This document shows, in pieces, positions 17,464 through 27,499 of a DNA stretch of 64,000 bases. The notes under the pieces are model-generated. The model was not told the DNA's origin, ran no database searches, and was given only the letters and a program-made list of their open reading frames with translations. The stretch comes from Streptomyces sp. BK239 (lineage in GTDB: Bacteria > Actinomycetota > Actinomycetes > Streptomycetales > Streptomycetaceae), in NCBI RefSeq assembly GCF_004217285.1, contig NZ_SHKS01000012.1:52984-116983 (forward strand), written 5' to 3'. How positions within the stretch are numbered: position 1 is the first letter of the stretch; each line of letters begins with the position of its first letter. The translations under genes and the position numbers were made by a program.

Positions 17464-19506
17464 CTACTCCGCCACGGGCAGCCGCGCCCCGTCCCGCAGG
17501 AACAGCGGGATCCGGTCCAGCGGGGCGTCGACCGTCACGGCCTGGCCGCCCTCGTACGTCTCACCGGTCCACGCGTCCGCCCAGCCGGCGCCCGCCGGGA
17601 GATACGTCGTCCAGGTCGTCGCGCCCGGCTCCAGCACCGGGGCGACCAGCAGCTCCGCACCGAACAGGTAGGCGTCGGAGACCTGCCAGGCGAGTTTGTC
17701 GTCGGGGAACTCCAGGAACAGCGGCCGCATCGGCGGCAGCCCCTCCTCGTGGGCCTCGCGCATCACCTTGAGGATGTACGGCTTGAGGCGCTCGCGCAGG
17801 CGCAGGTACCGCTCCAGGATCGCGCCGGCCTCCTCCCCGTAGGACCACACCTCGTTGGGACCGCCGGTCATCTCCGGCCCCAGCGGCATGCCCGGGTCAC
17901 GGAAGCCGTGCAGCCGCATCAGCGGGGACAGCGCGCCGAACTGGAACCAGCGGACCATCACCTCGCGGTACGACGGGTCGTCCGGGTCGCCGCCGTGGAA
18001 GCCGCCGATGTCGGTGTTCCACCAAGGGATGCCCGACAGCGCCGTGTTGAGACCGGCGGCGATCTGACGGCGCAGGGTGGCGAAGTCGGTGCCGATGTCA
18101 CCCGACCACAGGGCCGCCCCGTGGCGCTGACTGCCCGCCCACGCCGAGCGGTTGAGCGTGACGATGTCCTTCTTGCCCTCGGCGCACAGCCCCTCGTGGA
18201 ACGTACGGGCGTTCTCCGCCGGGTACATGTTGCCGACCTCCAGGCCCGGACCCGCCCAGTAGCGCAGGTTCTCCGGGAAGCCGGGCTTGAGCTCCGGCTC
18301 GCAGGCGTCCAGCCAGAAGGCGTCGATCCCGTACGGGAGGAGGTAGTTGTCCCGGATGCGCGACCACACGAACTCGCGTGCCTCGGGGTTGGTGGCGTCG
18401 TAGAAGGCCACCTGGACCGTCGAGGCGACTCCCTTGTCCGGCCAGTCGGCGTGCGCCAGCGGACCGTACTGGGTGCCGATGAAGTGGCCGCGTTGCTCCA
18501 TGACCGCGTGGTTCTCGCTCAGCGGCGACACCGACGGCCAGACGCTCACCACCAACTTCACGCCCAGCTCGTCCAGTTCGGCGACCATCGCGGCCGGGTC
18601 CGGCCACTCCGCGGGGTCGAACCTCCACTCGCCCAGATGGGTCCAGTGGAAGAAGTCGCAGACGATGGCGGACAGCGGCAGCCCCCGCCGCTTGTACTCC
18701 CGTGCCACCGCGAGGAGTTCGTCCTGTGTGCGGTAGCGCAGCTTGCACTGCCAGAAGCCGGCCGCCCACTCCGGCAGCATCGGGGTGCGGCCGGTCACCG
18801 CGCTGTAGCGGCGCTGGGCGTCGGCCGGCGCGCCCGCGGTGATCCAGTAGTCGATCTGCCGAGCCGAGTCCGCCACCCAGCGGGTGCCGTTGCCGGCCAG
18901 CTCCACCCGGCCGATCGCCGGGTTGTTCCACAGCAGTGTGTAGCCGCGGCTGGAGGTGAGCACAGGGATGCCGACCTCGGCGTTGCGCTGCACCAGGTCC
19001 AGCACCAGCCCCTTCTGGTCCAGCCGGCCGTGCTGGTGCTGCCCCAGGCCGTACAGCCTCTCGTCGTCGTAGGCGGCGAAGCGCTGCTCCAGCCGGTGGT
19101 GGCCGTTGCCGACGGCCGTGTAGAGGCGGGGGCCGGGCCACCAGAAGTGGGCGCGGGCCTCGGACAGGACCTCGGAGCCGTCCTCGGTCCGCAGGAAGCG
19201 GACCAGGCCCTCCGCGTCCACCTCGACGGTCAGCGCGCCGACCGTCAGCCGTCCCAGGCCCTCCTCGGTCTTCACGGTGGACGGCGTCGGCGGCGCCTGG
19301 GGCAGCAGTGCGCCGGGCAGGCCGTCCAGGACGGGGCCGCCCAGGCGGGCCCGGACCCGGACCGCGTCCGGCCCCCACGGCTCGACGCGCAGCGTCTCCT
19401 GGCGCCCGCTCCACTCCAGAGCGCCGTCCCGCTCACGGAAGGTGCCGACGGTGGGCGAGGACTGCGCGAGGCTGACCTGGGGCTGGTTTTCGGCAGGCTG
19501 ATTCAC
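17464..19506 (-). CDS. GH31 alpha-xylosidase (YicI-like)
   Basis: 680-residue family 31 glycosidase. An N-terminal beta-sandwich (about 1-230, with LYGLGQHQHGRLDQKG) precedes the barrel. The nucleophile is D400 in FWLDACEPEL and the acid/base D470 in LWSGDIGTDF. The WLDACEPE form and FFHWTHLGEW match alpha-xylosidases better than alpha-glucosidases. It should remove alpha-1,6-xylose from imported xyloglucan oligosaccharides in the cytoplasm (no signal peptide). GTG 19506 follows AGGAG at proper spacing. It lies 96 bp after the LacI gene on the same strand, likely one operon. Confidence 0.88.
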   Translation of the reverse strand: MNQPAENQPQVSLAQSSPTVGTFRERDGALEWSGRQETLRVEPWGPDAVRVRARLGGPVLDGLPGALLPQAPPTPSTVKTEEGLGRLTVGALTVEVDAEGLVRFLRTEDGSEVLSEARAHFWWPGPRLYTAVGNGHHRLEQRFAAYDDERLYGLGQHQHGRLDQKGLVLDLVQRNAEVGIPVLTSSRGYTLLWNNPAIGRVELAGNGTRWVADSARQIDYWITAGAPADAQRRYSAVTGRTPMLPEWAAGFWQCKLRYRTQDELLAVAREYKRRGLPLSAIVCDFFHWTHLGEWRFDPAEWPDPAAMVAELDELGVKLVVSVWPSVSPLSENHAVMEQRGHFIGTQYGPLAHADWPDKGVASTVQVAFYDATNPEAREFVWSRIRDNYLLPYGIDAFWLDACEPELKPGFPENLRYWAGPGLEVGNMYPAENARTFHEGLCAEGKKDIVTLNRSAWAGSQRHGAALWSGDIGTDFATLRRQIAAGLNTALSGIPWWNTDIGGFHGGDPDDPSYREVMVRWFQFGALSPLMRLHGFRDPGMPLGPEMTGGPNEVWSYGEEAGAILERYLRLRERLKPYILKVMREAHEEGLPPMRPLFLEFPDDKLAWQVSDAYLFGAELLVAPVLEPGATTWTTYLPAGAGWADAWTGETYEGGQAVTVDAPLDRIPLFLRDGARLPVAE

Positions 19507-19602
19507 GAGGGGGCTCCTGTGCTCCTGGAGGAGTGCGGACGTGCGGAGGGCGGGGCGTCGCGGCGGGGGAGCGGAGGGCGAGGGGGAGGCGCGCGGGGTG
19601 GT

Positions 19603-20616
19603 TCAGGGGGAGGCGGGCGCCGGTCCGGTGCTCGCCCGGACCGTCAACTCGGGTTCCAGCAGCACCACTTCGCTCTCGCCCCGGCCGCCGAGCTTGGCGA
19701 CGAGACGTTCCACCGCGTGCCGGCCCATCTCCTGGGCGGGGATGGCGACCGACGTCAGCCGCACCGAGGCCTGGACGGCGACCTGTTCGGGGCAGATCGC
19801 CAGCACCGACACGTCCTCCGGCACGGCCCGCCCCTGCTGGCGCAGCAGCGCGAGCAGCGGCTCGACCGCCGACTCGTTCTGCACGACGAAACCGGTGGTG
19901 CCCGGCCGCTCGTCGAGGATCCGGGCGAGCGTCGCGGCCATGGCGACGTATCCGCCCTCGCACGGGCGGTGCAGCAGCCGCACCCCCAACTCCCGGGCGC
20001 GGGAGCGCAGTCCGTCCAGGGTGCGTTCGGCGAACCCGGTGTGCCGTTCGTACACGGCGGGGGCCTCGCCGATGACGGCGACGTCCCGGTGCCCGAGCTT
20101 GGCCAGGTGCTCCACGCACAGCGCGCCCGTCGCCGTGAAGTCGAGGTCGACGCAGGTCAGCCCCGAGGTGTCGGCGGGCAGCCCGATCAGTACCGCCGGC
20201 TGATCCGTCCCCCGCAGCAACGGCAGCCGCTCGTCGTCCAGTTGGACGTCCATCAGGATCATCGCGTCGGCGAGCCCGCTGCCGGTGACCCGGCGGACGG
20301 CGTCGGGACCCTCCTCGCCGGTGAGCAGCAGGACGTCGTAGCCGTGCGTGCGGGCGGTGGTGGCGACCGCGATGGCGATCTCCATCATCACCGGCACGTA
20401 CATGTCGGTGCGCAGCGGGACCATCAGCGCGATGATGTTCGACCTGCTGCTGGCCAGGGCGCGGGCGCCCGCGTTCGGGTGGTAGCCGAGCTCGCGGATG
20501 CTCTGCTCGACCCGCTGCCGGGTGGTCGCGGAGATGGACCGCTTGCCGCTGAGGACATAGCTCACCGTGCTCGCCGAGACTCCGGCGTGCTGGGCGACCT
20601 CGGCGAGGGTGACCAT
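19603..20616 (-). CDS. LacI-family repressor of the xyloglucan locus
   Basis: 337-residue transcription factor. The N-terminal helix-turn-helix is VTLAEVAQHAGVSASTVSYVLSGKRSISATTRQRVEQ-like, with the hinge HPNAGARALASSRSN that inserts into the operator's central CG. The rest is a periplasmic-binding-protein-like sensor (IIALMVPLRTDMYVP, GADAV-type repeats) for a sugar inducer. ATG 20616 follows GGAGAG; longer in-frame starts would run across the operators. An operator-like palindrome lies just upstream, implying autoregulation, and identical sites sit in the GH3/transporter region. The inducer is unknown; a xyloglucan breakdown product is the inference. Confidence 0.9.
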   Translation of the reverse strand: MVTLAEVAQHAGVSASTVSYVLSGKRSISATTRQRVEQSIRELGYHPNAGARALASSRSNIIALMVPLRTDMYVPVMMEIAIAVATTARTHGYDVLLLTGEEGPDAVRRVTGSGLADAMILMDVQLDDERLPLLRGTDQPAVLIGLPADTSGLTCVDLDFTATGALCVEHLAKLGHRDVAVIGEAPAVYERHTGFAERTLDGLRSRARELGVRLLHRPCEGGYVAMAATLARILDERPGTTGFVVQNESAVEPLLALLRQQGRAVPEDVSVLAICPEQVAVQASVRLTSVAIPAQEMGRHAVERLVAKLGGRGESEVVLLEPELTVRASTGPAPASP

Positions 20617-20633
20617 CCAGCTCTCCAAGCTTT

Positions 20634-20647
20634 GTGAAGCGCTTCGA
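20634..20647. promoter_or_regulatory. Near-match operator at the LacI gene
   Basis: GTGAAGCGCTTCGA matches the 14-bp operator at 12 positions and keeps the GAAGCGCTTC core. It lies 18 bp before the regulator's ATG, a position suited to autorepression. Confidence 0.65.
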
Positions 20648-20722
20648 CAGTGCGCATTGCGAACAGGGGCGGGTGAGGGTGGTTCGACAGTAGCTCTAGC
20701 AAGGGTGGGTGTCCATAGGACG

Positions 20723-20736
20723 TCGAAGCGCTTCGA
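20723..20736. promoter_or_regulatory. Exact operator upstream of the LacI gene
   Basis: Third exact copy of TCGAAGCGCTTCGA in the window, centred 89 bp from the near-match site and about 110 bp from the regulator start. Confidence 0.8.
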
Positions 20737-21037
20737 CAACGCCTTTCCGGACGTTCTCACACCCGATCCCGCCGGGAGCGGTCCGAGAGGCCGGCCTGCT
20801 GGGCGCAGGGCCGTCGCCCCACCGTGCCACTCCTTCGGCGCAAGGGCGCGGCCGGGGCGCCGCCCCTGCTCCGACACGGGCGGAGCCCGGCAGCGCCCGC
20901 GGCGGAACCGGCTTCCCCCCGGCCCCACCGCCGCCGCAGGGGTGGTGGGGCGACCGAGGATCCGGTACATACGATCGGGTAGGACCCGTCAGTAACCGAA
21001 TAGGTCCAAGATCCCGATTCGCGGCGAGGTGAGCCTC

Positions 21038-22984
21038 ATGTCCGCACCACCCACCTCCTCCTCCCGACCCCGCCCCACCGTCACCGAACGTGAGGCACGC
21101 CAGGTGGCGGAGGCCGCCCGGGAGCAGGACTGGCGCAAGCCGAGCTTCGCCAAGGAACTGTTCCTGGGCCGCTTCCGGCTCGACCTGATCCACCCCCACC
21201 CCCTGCCCGCCGGCGAGGACGCCCGCCGCGGCGAGGCCTTCCTCGCCAAGCTCCGCGACTTCTGCGAGACGCGGATCGACTCCGCCCGCATCGAACGCGA
21301 GGCGCGCATCCCCGACGAGACGATCAACGAGCTCAAGGAGCTCGGCGCCCTCGGCATGAAGATCGACCCCAAGTACGGCGGCCTCGGCCTCACCCAGGTC
21401 TACTACAACAAGGCCCTCGCCGTGGTCGGCACCGCGAGCCCCGCGCTCGGCGCCCTCCTGTCCGCCCACCAGTCCATCGGCGTACCGCAGCCGCTGAAGC
21501 TCTTCGGTACCCAGGAGCAGAAGGACACCTATCTGCCCCGCTGCGCCCGCACCGACATCTCGGCCTTCCTGCTGACCGAACCCGACGTCGGCTCCGACCC
21601 CGCCCGGCTGGCCACCACCGCCGTCCCCGACGGCGACGACTACGTCCTCGACGGGGTCAAACTGTGGACCACCAACGGCGTCGTCGCCGACCTGCTGGTC
21701 GTCATGGCCCGGGTGCCCAAGTCCGAGGGCCACAAGGGCGGCATCACCGCCTTCGTCGTCGAGGCGGACTCCGAGGGCGTCACCGTCGAGCACCGCAACG
21801 CCTTCATGGGCCTGCGCGGCCTGGAGAACGGCGTCACCCGGTTCCACCGGGTGCGCGTCCCCGCCGCCAACCGCATCGGCCCCGAGGGCGCCGGCCTCAA
21901 GATCGCCCTCACCACCCTCAACACCGGCCGGCTCTCCCTGCCCGCCATGTGCGTCGGCGCCGGCAAGTGGTGCCTGAAGATCGCCCGCGAATGGTCGGGC
22001 GTCCGCGAGCAGTGGGGCAAGCCCGTCGCCCACCACGAAGCGGTCGGCTCCAAGATCAGCTTCATCGCGGCCACCACCTTCGCGCTCGAAGCCGTCGTCG
22101 ACCTGGCGAGCCAGATGGCCGACGAGGACCGCAACGACATCCGCATCGAAGCCGCCCTCGCCAAGCTCTACGGCTCCGAGATGGCCTGCCTGATGGCCGA
22201 CGAACTCGTCCAGATCCGCGGCGGACGCGGCTTCGAGACCGCCGAGTCCCTCGCGGCCCGCGGCGAACGCGCCGTCCCCGCCGAACAGTTGCTGCGCGAC
22301 CTGCGTATCAACCGCATCTTCGAGGGCTCCACGGAGATCATGCACCTGCTGATCGCCCGCGAGGCGGTCGACGCCCACCTCTCCGTCGCCGGCGACCTCA
22401 TCGACCCCGACAAATCCCTCCAGGACAAGGCGAAAGCAGGCGCCAACGCCGGCGCCTTCTACGCCAGGTGGCTGCCCAAGCTCGTCACCGGACCCGGCCA
22501 GCTCCCCAGCTCCTACGCCGAGTTCAAGCACGAGGTCGACCTCTCCCCGCACCTGCGGTACGTCGAACGCCACTGCCGCAAACTGGCCCGCTCCACCTTC
22601 TACGCCATGTCCCGCTGGCAGGGCCGTATGGAGACCAAGCAGGGCTTCCTCGGCCGTGTCGTCGACATCGGCGCGGAGCTGTTCGCGATGAGCGCGGCCT
22701 GCGTGCGGGCCGAAATGCTGCGCGGCCGGGGCGAGCACGGCCGCGAGGCCTACCAGCTCGCCGACGCCTTCTGCCGCCAGTCCCGCGTCCGCGTGGAGGA
22801 GCTGTTCACGCGCCTGTGGTCCAACACCGACGACGTCGACCGCAAGGTCGTCGAAGGCGTCCTCGGCGGGACCTACGAATGGCTGGAGGAGGGCGTCGTC
22901 GACCCCTCCGGCGACGGCCCCTGGATCGCCGAGGCCACCCCCGGACCCAGCCGCCGGGAGAACGTGCACCGTCCGATCAGGTGA
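21038..22984 (+). CDS. Acyl-CoA dehydrogenase, long form
   Basis: 648-residue flavoprotein catalysing the first oxidation of fatty acyl-CoA. The core ACAD domains are at about 65-450: AFLLTEPDVGSDPARL and VKLWTTNGVVADLLVVMAR for FAD and substrate, and RIFEGSTEIMHLLIAREAVD near the active-site region. A C-terminal helical extension of about 180 residues makes it similar in size to very-long-chain and FadE-type enzymes rather than the 380-residue short forms. ATG 21038 lies 8 bases after GAGG; the in-frame GTG at 21029 overlaps that site and is less likely. It is a single-gene unit closed by a hairpin. Confidence 0.88.
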   Translation: MSAPPTSSSRPRPTVTEREARQVAEAAREQDWRKPSFAKELFLGRFRLDLIHPHPLPAGEDARRGEAFLAKLRDFCETRIDSARIEREARIPDETINELKELGALGMKIDPKYGGLGLTQVYYNKALAVVGTASPALGALLSAHQSIGVPQPLKLFGTQEQKDTYLPRCARTDISAFLLTEPDVGSDPARLATTAVPDGDDYVLDGVKLWTTNGVVADLLVVMARVPKSEGHKGGITAFVVEADSEGVTVEHRNAFMGLRGLENGVTRFHRVRVPAANRIGPEGAGLKIALTTLNTGRLSLPAMCVGAGKWCLKIAREWSGVREQWGKPVAHHEAVGSKISFIAATTFALEAVVDLASQMADEDRNDIRIEAALAKLYGSEMACLMADELVQIRGGRGFETAESLAARGERAVPAEQLLRDLRINRIFEGSTEIMHLLIAREAVDAHLSVAGDLIDPDKSLQDKAKAGANAGAFYARWLPKLVTGPGQLPSSYAEFKHEVDLSPHLRYVERHCRKLARSTFYAMSRWQGRMETKQGFLGRVVDIGAELFAMSAACVRAEMLRGRGEHGREAYQLADAFCRQSRVRVEELFTRLWSNTDDVDRKVVEGVLGGTYEWLEEGVVDPSGDGPWIAEATPGPSRRENVHRPIR

Positions 22985-23002
22985 CACCGCACACCCCCCA
23001 CC

Positions 23003-23042
23003 AGGGCGTCCCCTCAGCGGAAGGATCACGAGGGGACGCCCT
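23003..23042. terminator. Perfect 13-bp terminator after acyl-CoA dehydrogenase
   Basis: AGGGCGTCCCCTC (23003-23015) pairs with GAGGGGACGCCCT (23030-23042). Confidence 0.8.
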
Positions 23043-23078
23043 GTCCACGCCCGCTTCCGTTACGGAGACAATGGGGGG

Positions 23079-24440
23079 ATGAGCGACAGTCCAGCCCTCT
23101 CAGGGCGCGGGCCGGAAACCCCGGCCGCCCCGCGACGCCACGCCGCCCCCACCGCACCGGGCACTGACCTCAGCGGTGCCGCGATCCGCGCCCTGGCCGA
23201 CCCGCACCTCGTCCACGACCCCGTCACCGGCGACGGACCCAAGGACGTGGTGATCCTCGGCGCCACCGGATCGATCGGCACCCAGGCCGTCGACCTCGTG
23301 CTGCGCAACCCGGACCGCTTCCGCGTGACCGGCCTGTCCGCCAACGGCGGCCGGGTCGCCCTCCTCGCCGAACAGGCCCACCGGCTGCGGGTGCGGACCG
23401 TCGCCGTCGCCCGCGAGGACGTCGTACCGGCCCTGCGCGAGGCGCTCACCGCCGAGTACGGCGCCGGGGAGCCGCTGCCCGAGATCCTCGCCGGACCGGA
23501 CGCCGCCACCCAGCTCGCCGCCTCCGACGCCGGGCACTGCCACACCGTCCTCAACGGCATCACGGGCTCCATCGGACTCGCGCCCACCCTCGCCGCCCTC
23601 CGGGCGGGCCGCACCCTCGCGCTCGCCAACAAGGAGTCGCTCATCGTCGGCGGCCCGCTGGTGAAGGCGCTCGCCGCACCCGGCCAGATCATCCCCGTGG
23701 ACTCCGAGCACGCGGCCCTCTTCCAGGCCCTCGCCGCCGGCACGCGCGCGGACGTCCGCAAACTGGTCGTCACCGCCTCCGGCGGCCCCTTCCGCGGCCG
23801 CACCAGGGAACAACTGGCGCACGTCACCGTCGAGGACGCCCTCGCCCACCCCACGTGGGCCATGGGTCCCGTCATCACGATCAACTCCGCCACCCTCGTC
23901 AACAAGGGCCTGGAGGTGATCGAGGCGCACCTCCTCTACGACATTCCCTTCGACCGCATTGAGGTGGTCGTGCATCCCCAGTCGTATGTCCACTCGATGG
24001 TTGAGTTCACGGACGGGTCCACACTGGCCCAGGCGACGCCCCCCGACATGCGCGGGCCCATCGCCATCGGCATCGGCTGGCCCGAGCGCGTGCCCGACGC
24101 GGCGCCCGCCTTCGACTGGAGCAAGGCGTCGACCTGGGAGTTCCTCCCCCTCGACAACGAGGCCTTCCCCTCGGTGAACCTCGCCCGGCACGTGGGCGAA
24201 CTCGGCGGGACGGCACCGGCGGTGTTCAACGCGGCCAACGAGGAGTGCGTCGAGGCGTTCCGCCGGGGCGCGCTGCCCTTCAACGGCATCATGGACACCG
24301 TGACCCGCGTGGTCGAGGAGCACGGCACGCCGGTCACGGGAACTTCACTCACCGTGCCGGACGTCCTCGAAGCGGAGGCCTGGGCGCGGACCCGGGCCCG
24401 GGAACTGACGGCACAGACGGCGGCGGAGGCCCGCGCATGA
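23079..24440 (+). CDS. dxr: 1-deoxy-D-xylulose 5-phosphate reductoisomerase
   Basis: Second enzyme of the non-mevalonate (MEP) isoprenoid pathway; it converts DXP to MEP with NADPH. The nucleotide-binding motif VVILGATGSIGTQAVD begins near residue 58. LANKESLIVGG and VDSEHAALFQAL carry the metal and substrate contacts, and PQSYVHSMVEF and FNAANEECVEAF follow. The 453-residue length includes about 55 extra Pro/Ala-rich N-terminal residues, so translation might start later, but ATG 23079 has the clearest site. The stop overlaps a micro-ORF that leads into the M50 protease gene; ispG follows, so two MEP genes flank the protease. Confidence 0.93.
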   Translation: MSDSPALSGRGPETPAAPRRHAAPTAPGTDLSGAAIRALADPHLVHDPVTGDGPKDVVILGATGSIGTQAVDLVLRNPDRFRVTGLSANGGRVALLAEQAHRLRVRTVAVAREDVVPALREALTAEYGAGEPLPEILAGPDAATQLAASDAGHCHTVLNGITGSIGLAPTLAALRAGRTLALANKESLIVGGPLVKALAAPGQIIPVDSEHAALFQALAAGTRADVRKLVVTASGGPFRGRTREQLAHVTVEDALAHPTWAMGPVITINSATLVNKGLEVIEAHLLYDIPFDRIEVVVHPQSYVHSMVEFTDGSTLAQATPPDMRGPIAIGIGWPERVPDAAPAFDWSKASTWEFLPLDNEAFPSVNLARHVGELGGTAPAVFNAANEECVEAFRRGALPFNGIMDTVTRVVEEHGTPVTGTSLTVPDVLEAEAWARTRARELTAQTAAEARA

Positions 24441-24497
24441 CGACCTTTACGTTCATCCTGGCGGAGGCCCGCGCATGACGACCCTGATGTTCATCCT
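24422..24497 (+). repeat. 38-bp tandem duplication at the dxr/M50 junction
   Basis: Units 24422-24459 and 24460-24497 are directly adjacent and differ at three positions. Each contains GGCGGAGGCCCGCGCATGA, that is, the ribosome binding site and ATGA start of the protease gene. The first copy supplies the dxr stop and a false start; the second begins the real protease. Confidence 0.9.
24437..24478 (+). CDS. 13-residue micro-ORF from duplicated start region
   Basis: ATG 24437 overlaps the dxr stop and encodes MTTFTFILAEARA, then stops in an ATGA that is also the start of the M50 protease. It has the same GGAGG site as the protease start, so it should be translated. It looks like a relic copy of the protease N-terminus (MTTLMFILG). 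Confidence 0.55.
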   Translation: MTTFTFILAEARA

Positions 24498-25779
24498 CGG
24501 CATAGTGGTCTTCGCGGTCGGCCTGCTCGTCTCCATCGCCTGGCACGAGCTGGGCCACCTGTCCACGGCGAAGCTCTTCGGCATCCGCGTGCCCCAGTAC
24601 ATGGTCGGCTTCGGCCCCACCGTCTGGTCGCGCAACAAGGGCGAGACCGAGTACGGCGTCAAGGCGATCCCGTTCGGCGGCTACATCCGCATGATCGGCA
24701 TGTTCCCGCCCGGCGAGGACGGCCGGATCACCGCCCGCTCCACCTCCCCCTGGCGCGGCATGATCGAGGACGCCCGCTCCGCCGCGTACGAGGAGCTCCA
24801 GCCCGGCGACGAGACCCGCATGTTCTACACGCGCAAGCCGTGGAAACGCGTCGTGGTCATGTTCGCCGGGCCCTTCATGAACCTCGTCCTCGCGTTCGTC
24901 CTGTTCCTCATCGTGCTGATGGGCTTCGGCATCCAGCAGCAGACCACCACCGTCGCCTCCGTCTCCCCGTGCGTCATCGCGCAGAGCCAGAACCGCGACA
25001 CCTGCAAGCCGTCCGACCCCGCCTCCCCCGCGGCCGCCGCCGGCATGGAGAAGGGCGACAAGATCGTCTCCTTCGACGGCAGGCGCACCGAGGACTGGGA
25101 CACCCTGTCCGACCTCATCCGCGACAGCGCGGGCCGGCAGGTGCCCATCGTCGTCGACCGCGACGGCAAGGAAGTGACCCTGCGCGCGACGATCGCGACC
25201 AACCAGGTCGCGAAGAAGGACGCGGCCGGCGCCTATGTCCAGGGCGAGTACGTCAAGGCCGGCTTCCTCGGCTTCAGCGCCGCCACCGGCGTCGTCAAGC
25301 AGGACTTCGGCGACTCCGTGGTCTGGATGACGGACCGGGTCGGCGACGCCGTCGACTCCCTCGCCGCCCTGCCCTCCAAGATCCCCGCCCTGTGGGACGC
25401 CGCCTTCGGCGACGGGCCCCGCGAACCGGACTCCCCGATGGGCGTCGTCGGCGCGGCCCGGGTCGGCGGCGAGATCGCCACCCTCGACATCCCGGCCTCC
25501 CAGCAGCTCGCCATGTTCGTGATGCTCCTGGCCGGCTTCAACCTCTCCCTGTTCCTGTTCAACATGCTCCCGCTGCTCCCCCTGGACGGCGGCCACATCG
25601 CCGGCGCCCTGTGGGAGTCACTGCGCCGCACCGTCGCCAAGGTCCTCCGGCGCCCTGACCCGGGCCCGTTCGACGTGGCGAAGCTGATGCCGGTGGCCTA
25701 CGTGGTCGCGGGGATCTTCATCTGCTTCACCATCCTCGTCCTCATCGCCGACGTGGTGAACCCGATCAAGATCTCCTGA
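24475..25779 (+). CDS. Site-2 zinc metalloprotease (M50, RseP/Rip1-like)
   Basis: 434-residue membrane protease that cuts substrates within the membrane. The zinc motif HELGH is at 24-28 in the first helix (FVVFAVGLLVSIAWHELGH-like), and the third ligand is D371 in NMLPLLPLDGG. A PDZ domain lies between (about 150-250, GMEKGDKIVSFDGRRTEDWDTL). Further helices are at about 130-155, 340-365 and the C-terminus. In related bacteria such proteases release anti-sigma factors. The dxr-M50-ispG order is conserved in actinobacteria. Its start is coupled through a micro-ORF to dxr. Confidence 0.9.
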   Translation: MTTLMFILGIVVFAVGLLVSIAWHELGHLSTAKLFGIRVPQYMVGFGPTVWSRNKGETEYGVKAIPFGGYIRMIGMFPPGEDGRITARSTSPWRGMIEDARSAAYEELQPGDETRMFYTRKPWKRVVVMFAGPFMNLVLAFVLFLIVLMGFGIQQQTTTVASVSPCVIAQSQNRDTCKPSDPASPAAAAGMEKGDKIVSFDGRRTEDWDTLSDLIRDSAGRQVPIVVDRDGKEVTLRATIATNQVAKKDAAGAYVQGEYVKAGFLGFSAATGVVKQDFGDSVVWMTDRVGDAVDSLAALPSKIPALWDAAFGDGPREPDSPMGVVGAARVGGEIATLDIPASQQLAMFVMLLAGFNLSLFLFNMLPLLPLDGGHIAGALWESLRRTVAKVLRRPDPGPFDVAKLMPVAYVVAGIFICFTILVLIADVVNPIKIS

Positions 25780-25990
25780 CCGCCTCGGTCCACGACGGCC
25801 GGGCGCCTCGGTGTCCGGCCGTCCGCCGTCCCCGCGCTGTCCCGGCGGGGCCGGGGCGTGCGCGCCGGTCCCATCGGGTGGTTTACCGGCGGGATGTGCC
25901 CGGCTCCGCGCCCGTGCCGTAATCTCGAAGCCTGGAGCCCGCCGCTGACGGGACCTGGGCCTTGATCCACGACTTGGGGTTGCACAGCAG

Positions 25991-27148
<1,158 letters not shown>

Positions 27149-27177
27149 AGGCAGGCCGCCCGGCGCTGAACCGCGGA

Positions 27178-27202
27178 CCGACCCGGGCTGAATCCGGGTC
27201 GG
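27178..27202 (+). terminator. Terminator hairpin after ispG
   Basis: CCGACCCGG (27178-27186) pairs with CCGGGTCGG (27194-27202) around a 7-base loop. Part of it belongs to the repeat array that follows. Confidence 0.55.
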
Positions 27203-27490
27203 CACGGCCGCACCGAGGAAACCTCGGGTTGGCGCGTCCGCGCCTGGAAGCCTCGGGGTCGACACCGCCGCGTCCAAGACCCCTGGGTCGGCAAGGCCCC
27301 TGCCCAGGAAGCCGCGGGCCGGCACTGCCGCGTCCAGGAAGCCGCCGGTCGGCAGTCGGCGCGGCCGCGCCTGGAAACCCCGGGGGTCGACGCCGCCGCG
27401 TCGAGGAACCCCGGCCCCGCCGGCCCGGCCGCGTTGAGGAACCTCGGGCGGCCGCGTCGAGGAACCCCGGGTCGACACCGCCGCGTCCCG
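27185..27490. repeat. Degenerate ~30-bp tandem repeat array
   Basis: About ten imperfect units fill the gap between ispG and the convergent acetyltransferase. The best unit reads GCGTCGAGGAACCCCGG followed by GTCGACACCGCC. Copies vary from 22 to 37 bp, with the GAGGAA/CTGGAA core and GTCGRCRC-GCC block most conserved. Open frames here are low-complexity Arg/Gly/Pro shadows. I see no gene. Confidence 0.75.
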
Positions 27491-27499
27491 CCCGTCCGG

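Larger units (their letters stand above)
20617..21037. promoter_or_regulatory. Divergent region, LacI regulator / acyl-CoA dehydrogenase
   Basis: A 421-bp spacer with two operator palindromes in the first 120 bp on the regulator side. The right-hand 300 bp are GC-rich without a supported gene and must carry the acyl-CoA dehydrogenase promoter. Confidence 0.5.

Noticed and set aside
27185..27490. CRISPR-like array
   Set aside because: Repeats are degenerate and directly abutting, with no distinct spacers and no cas genes nearby.
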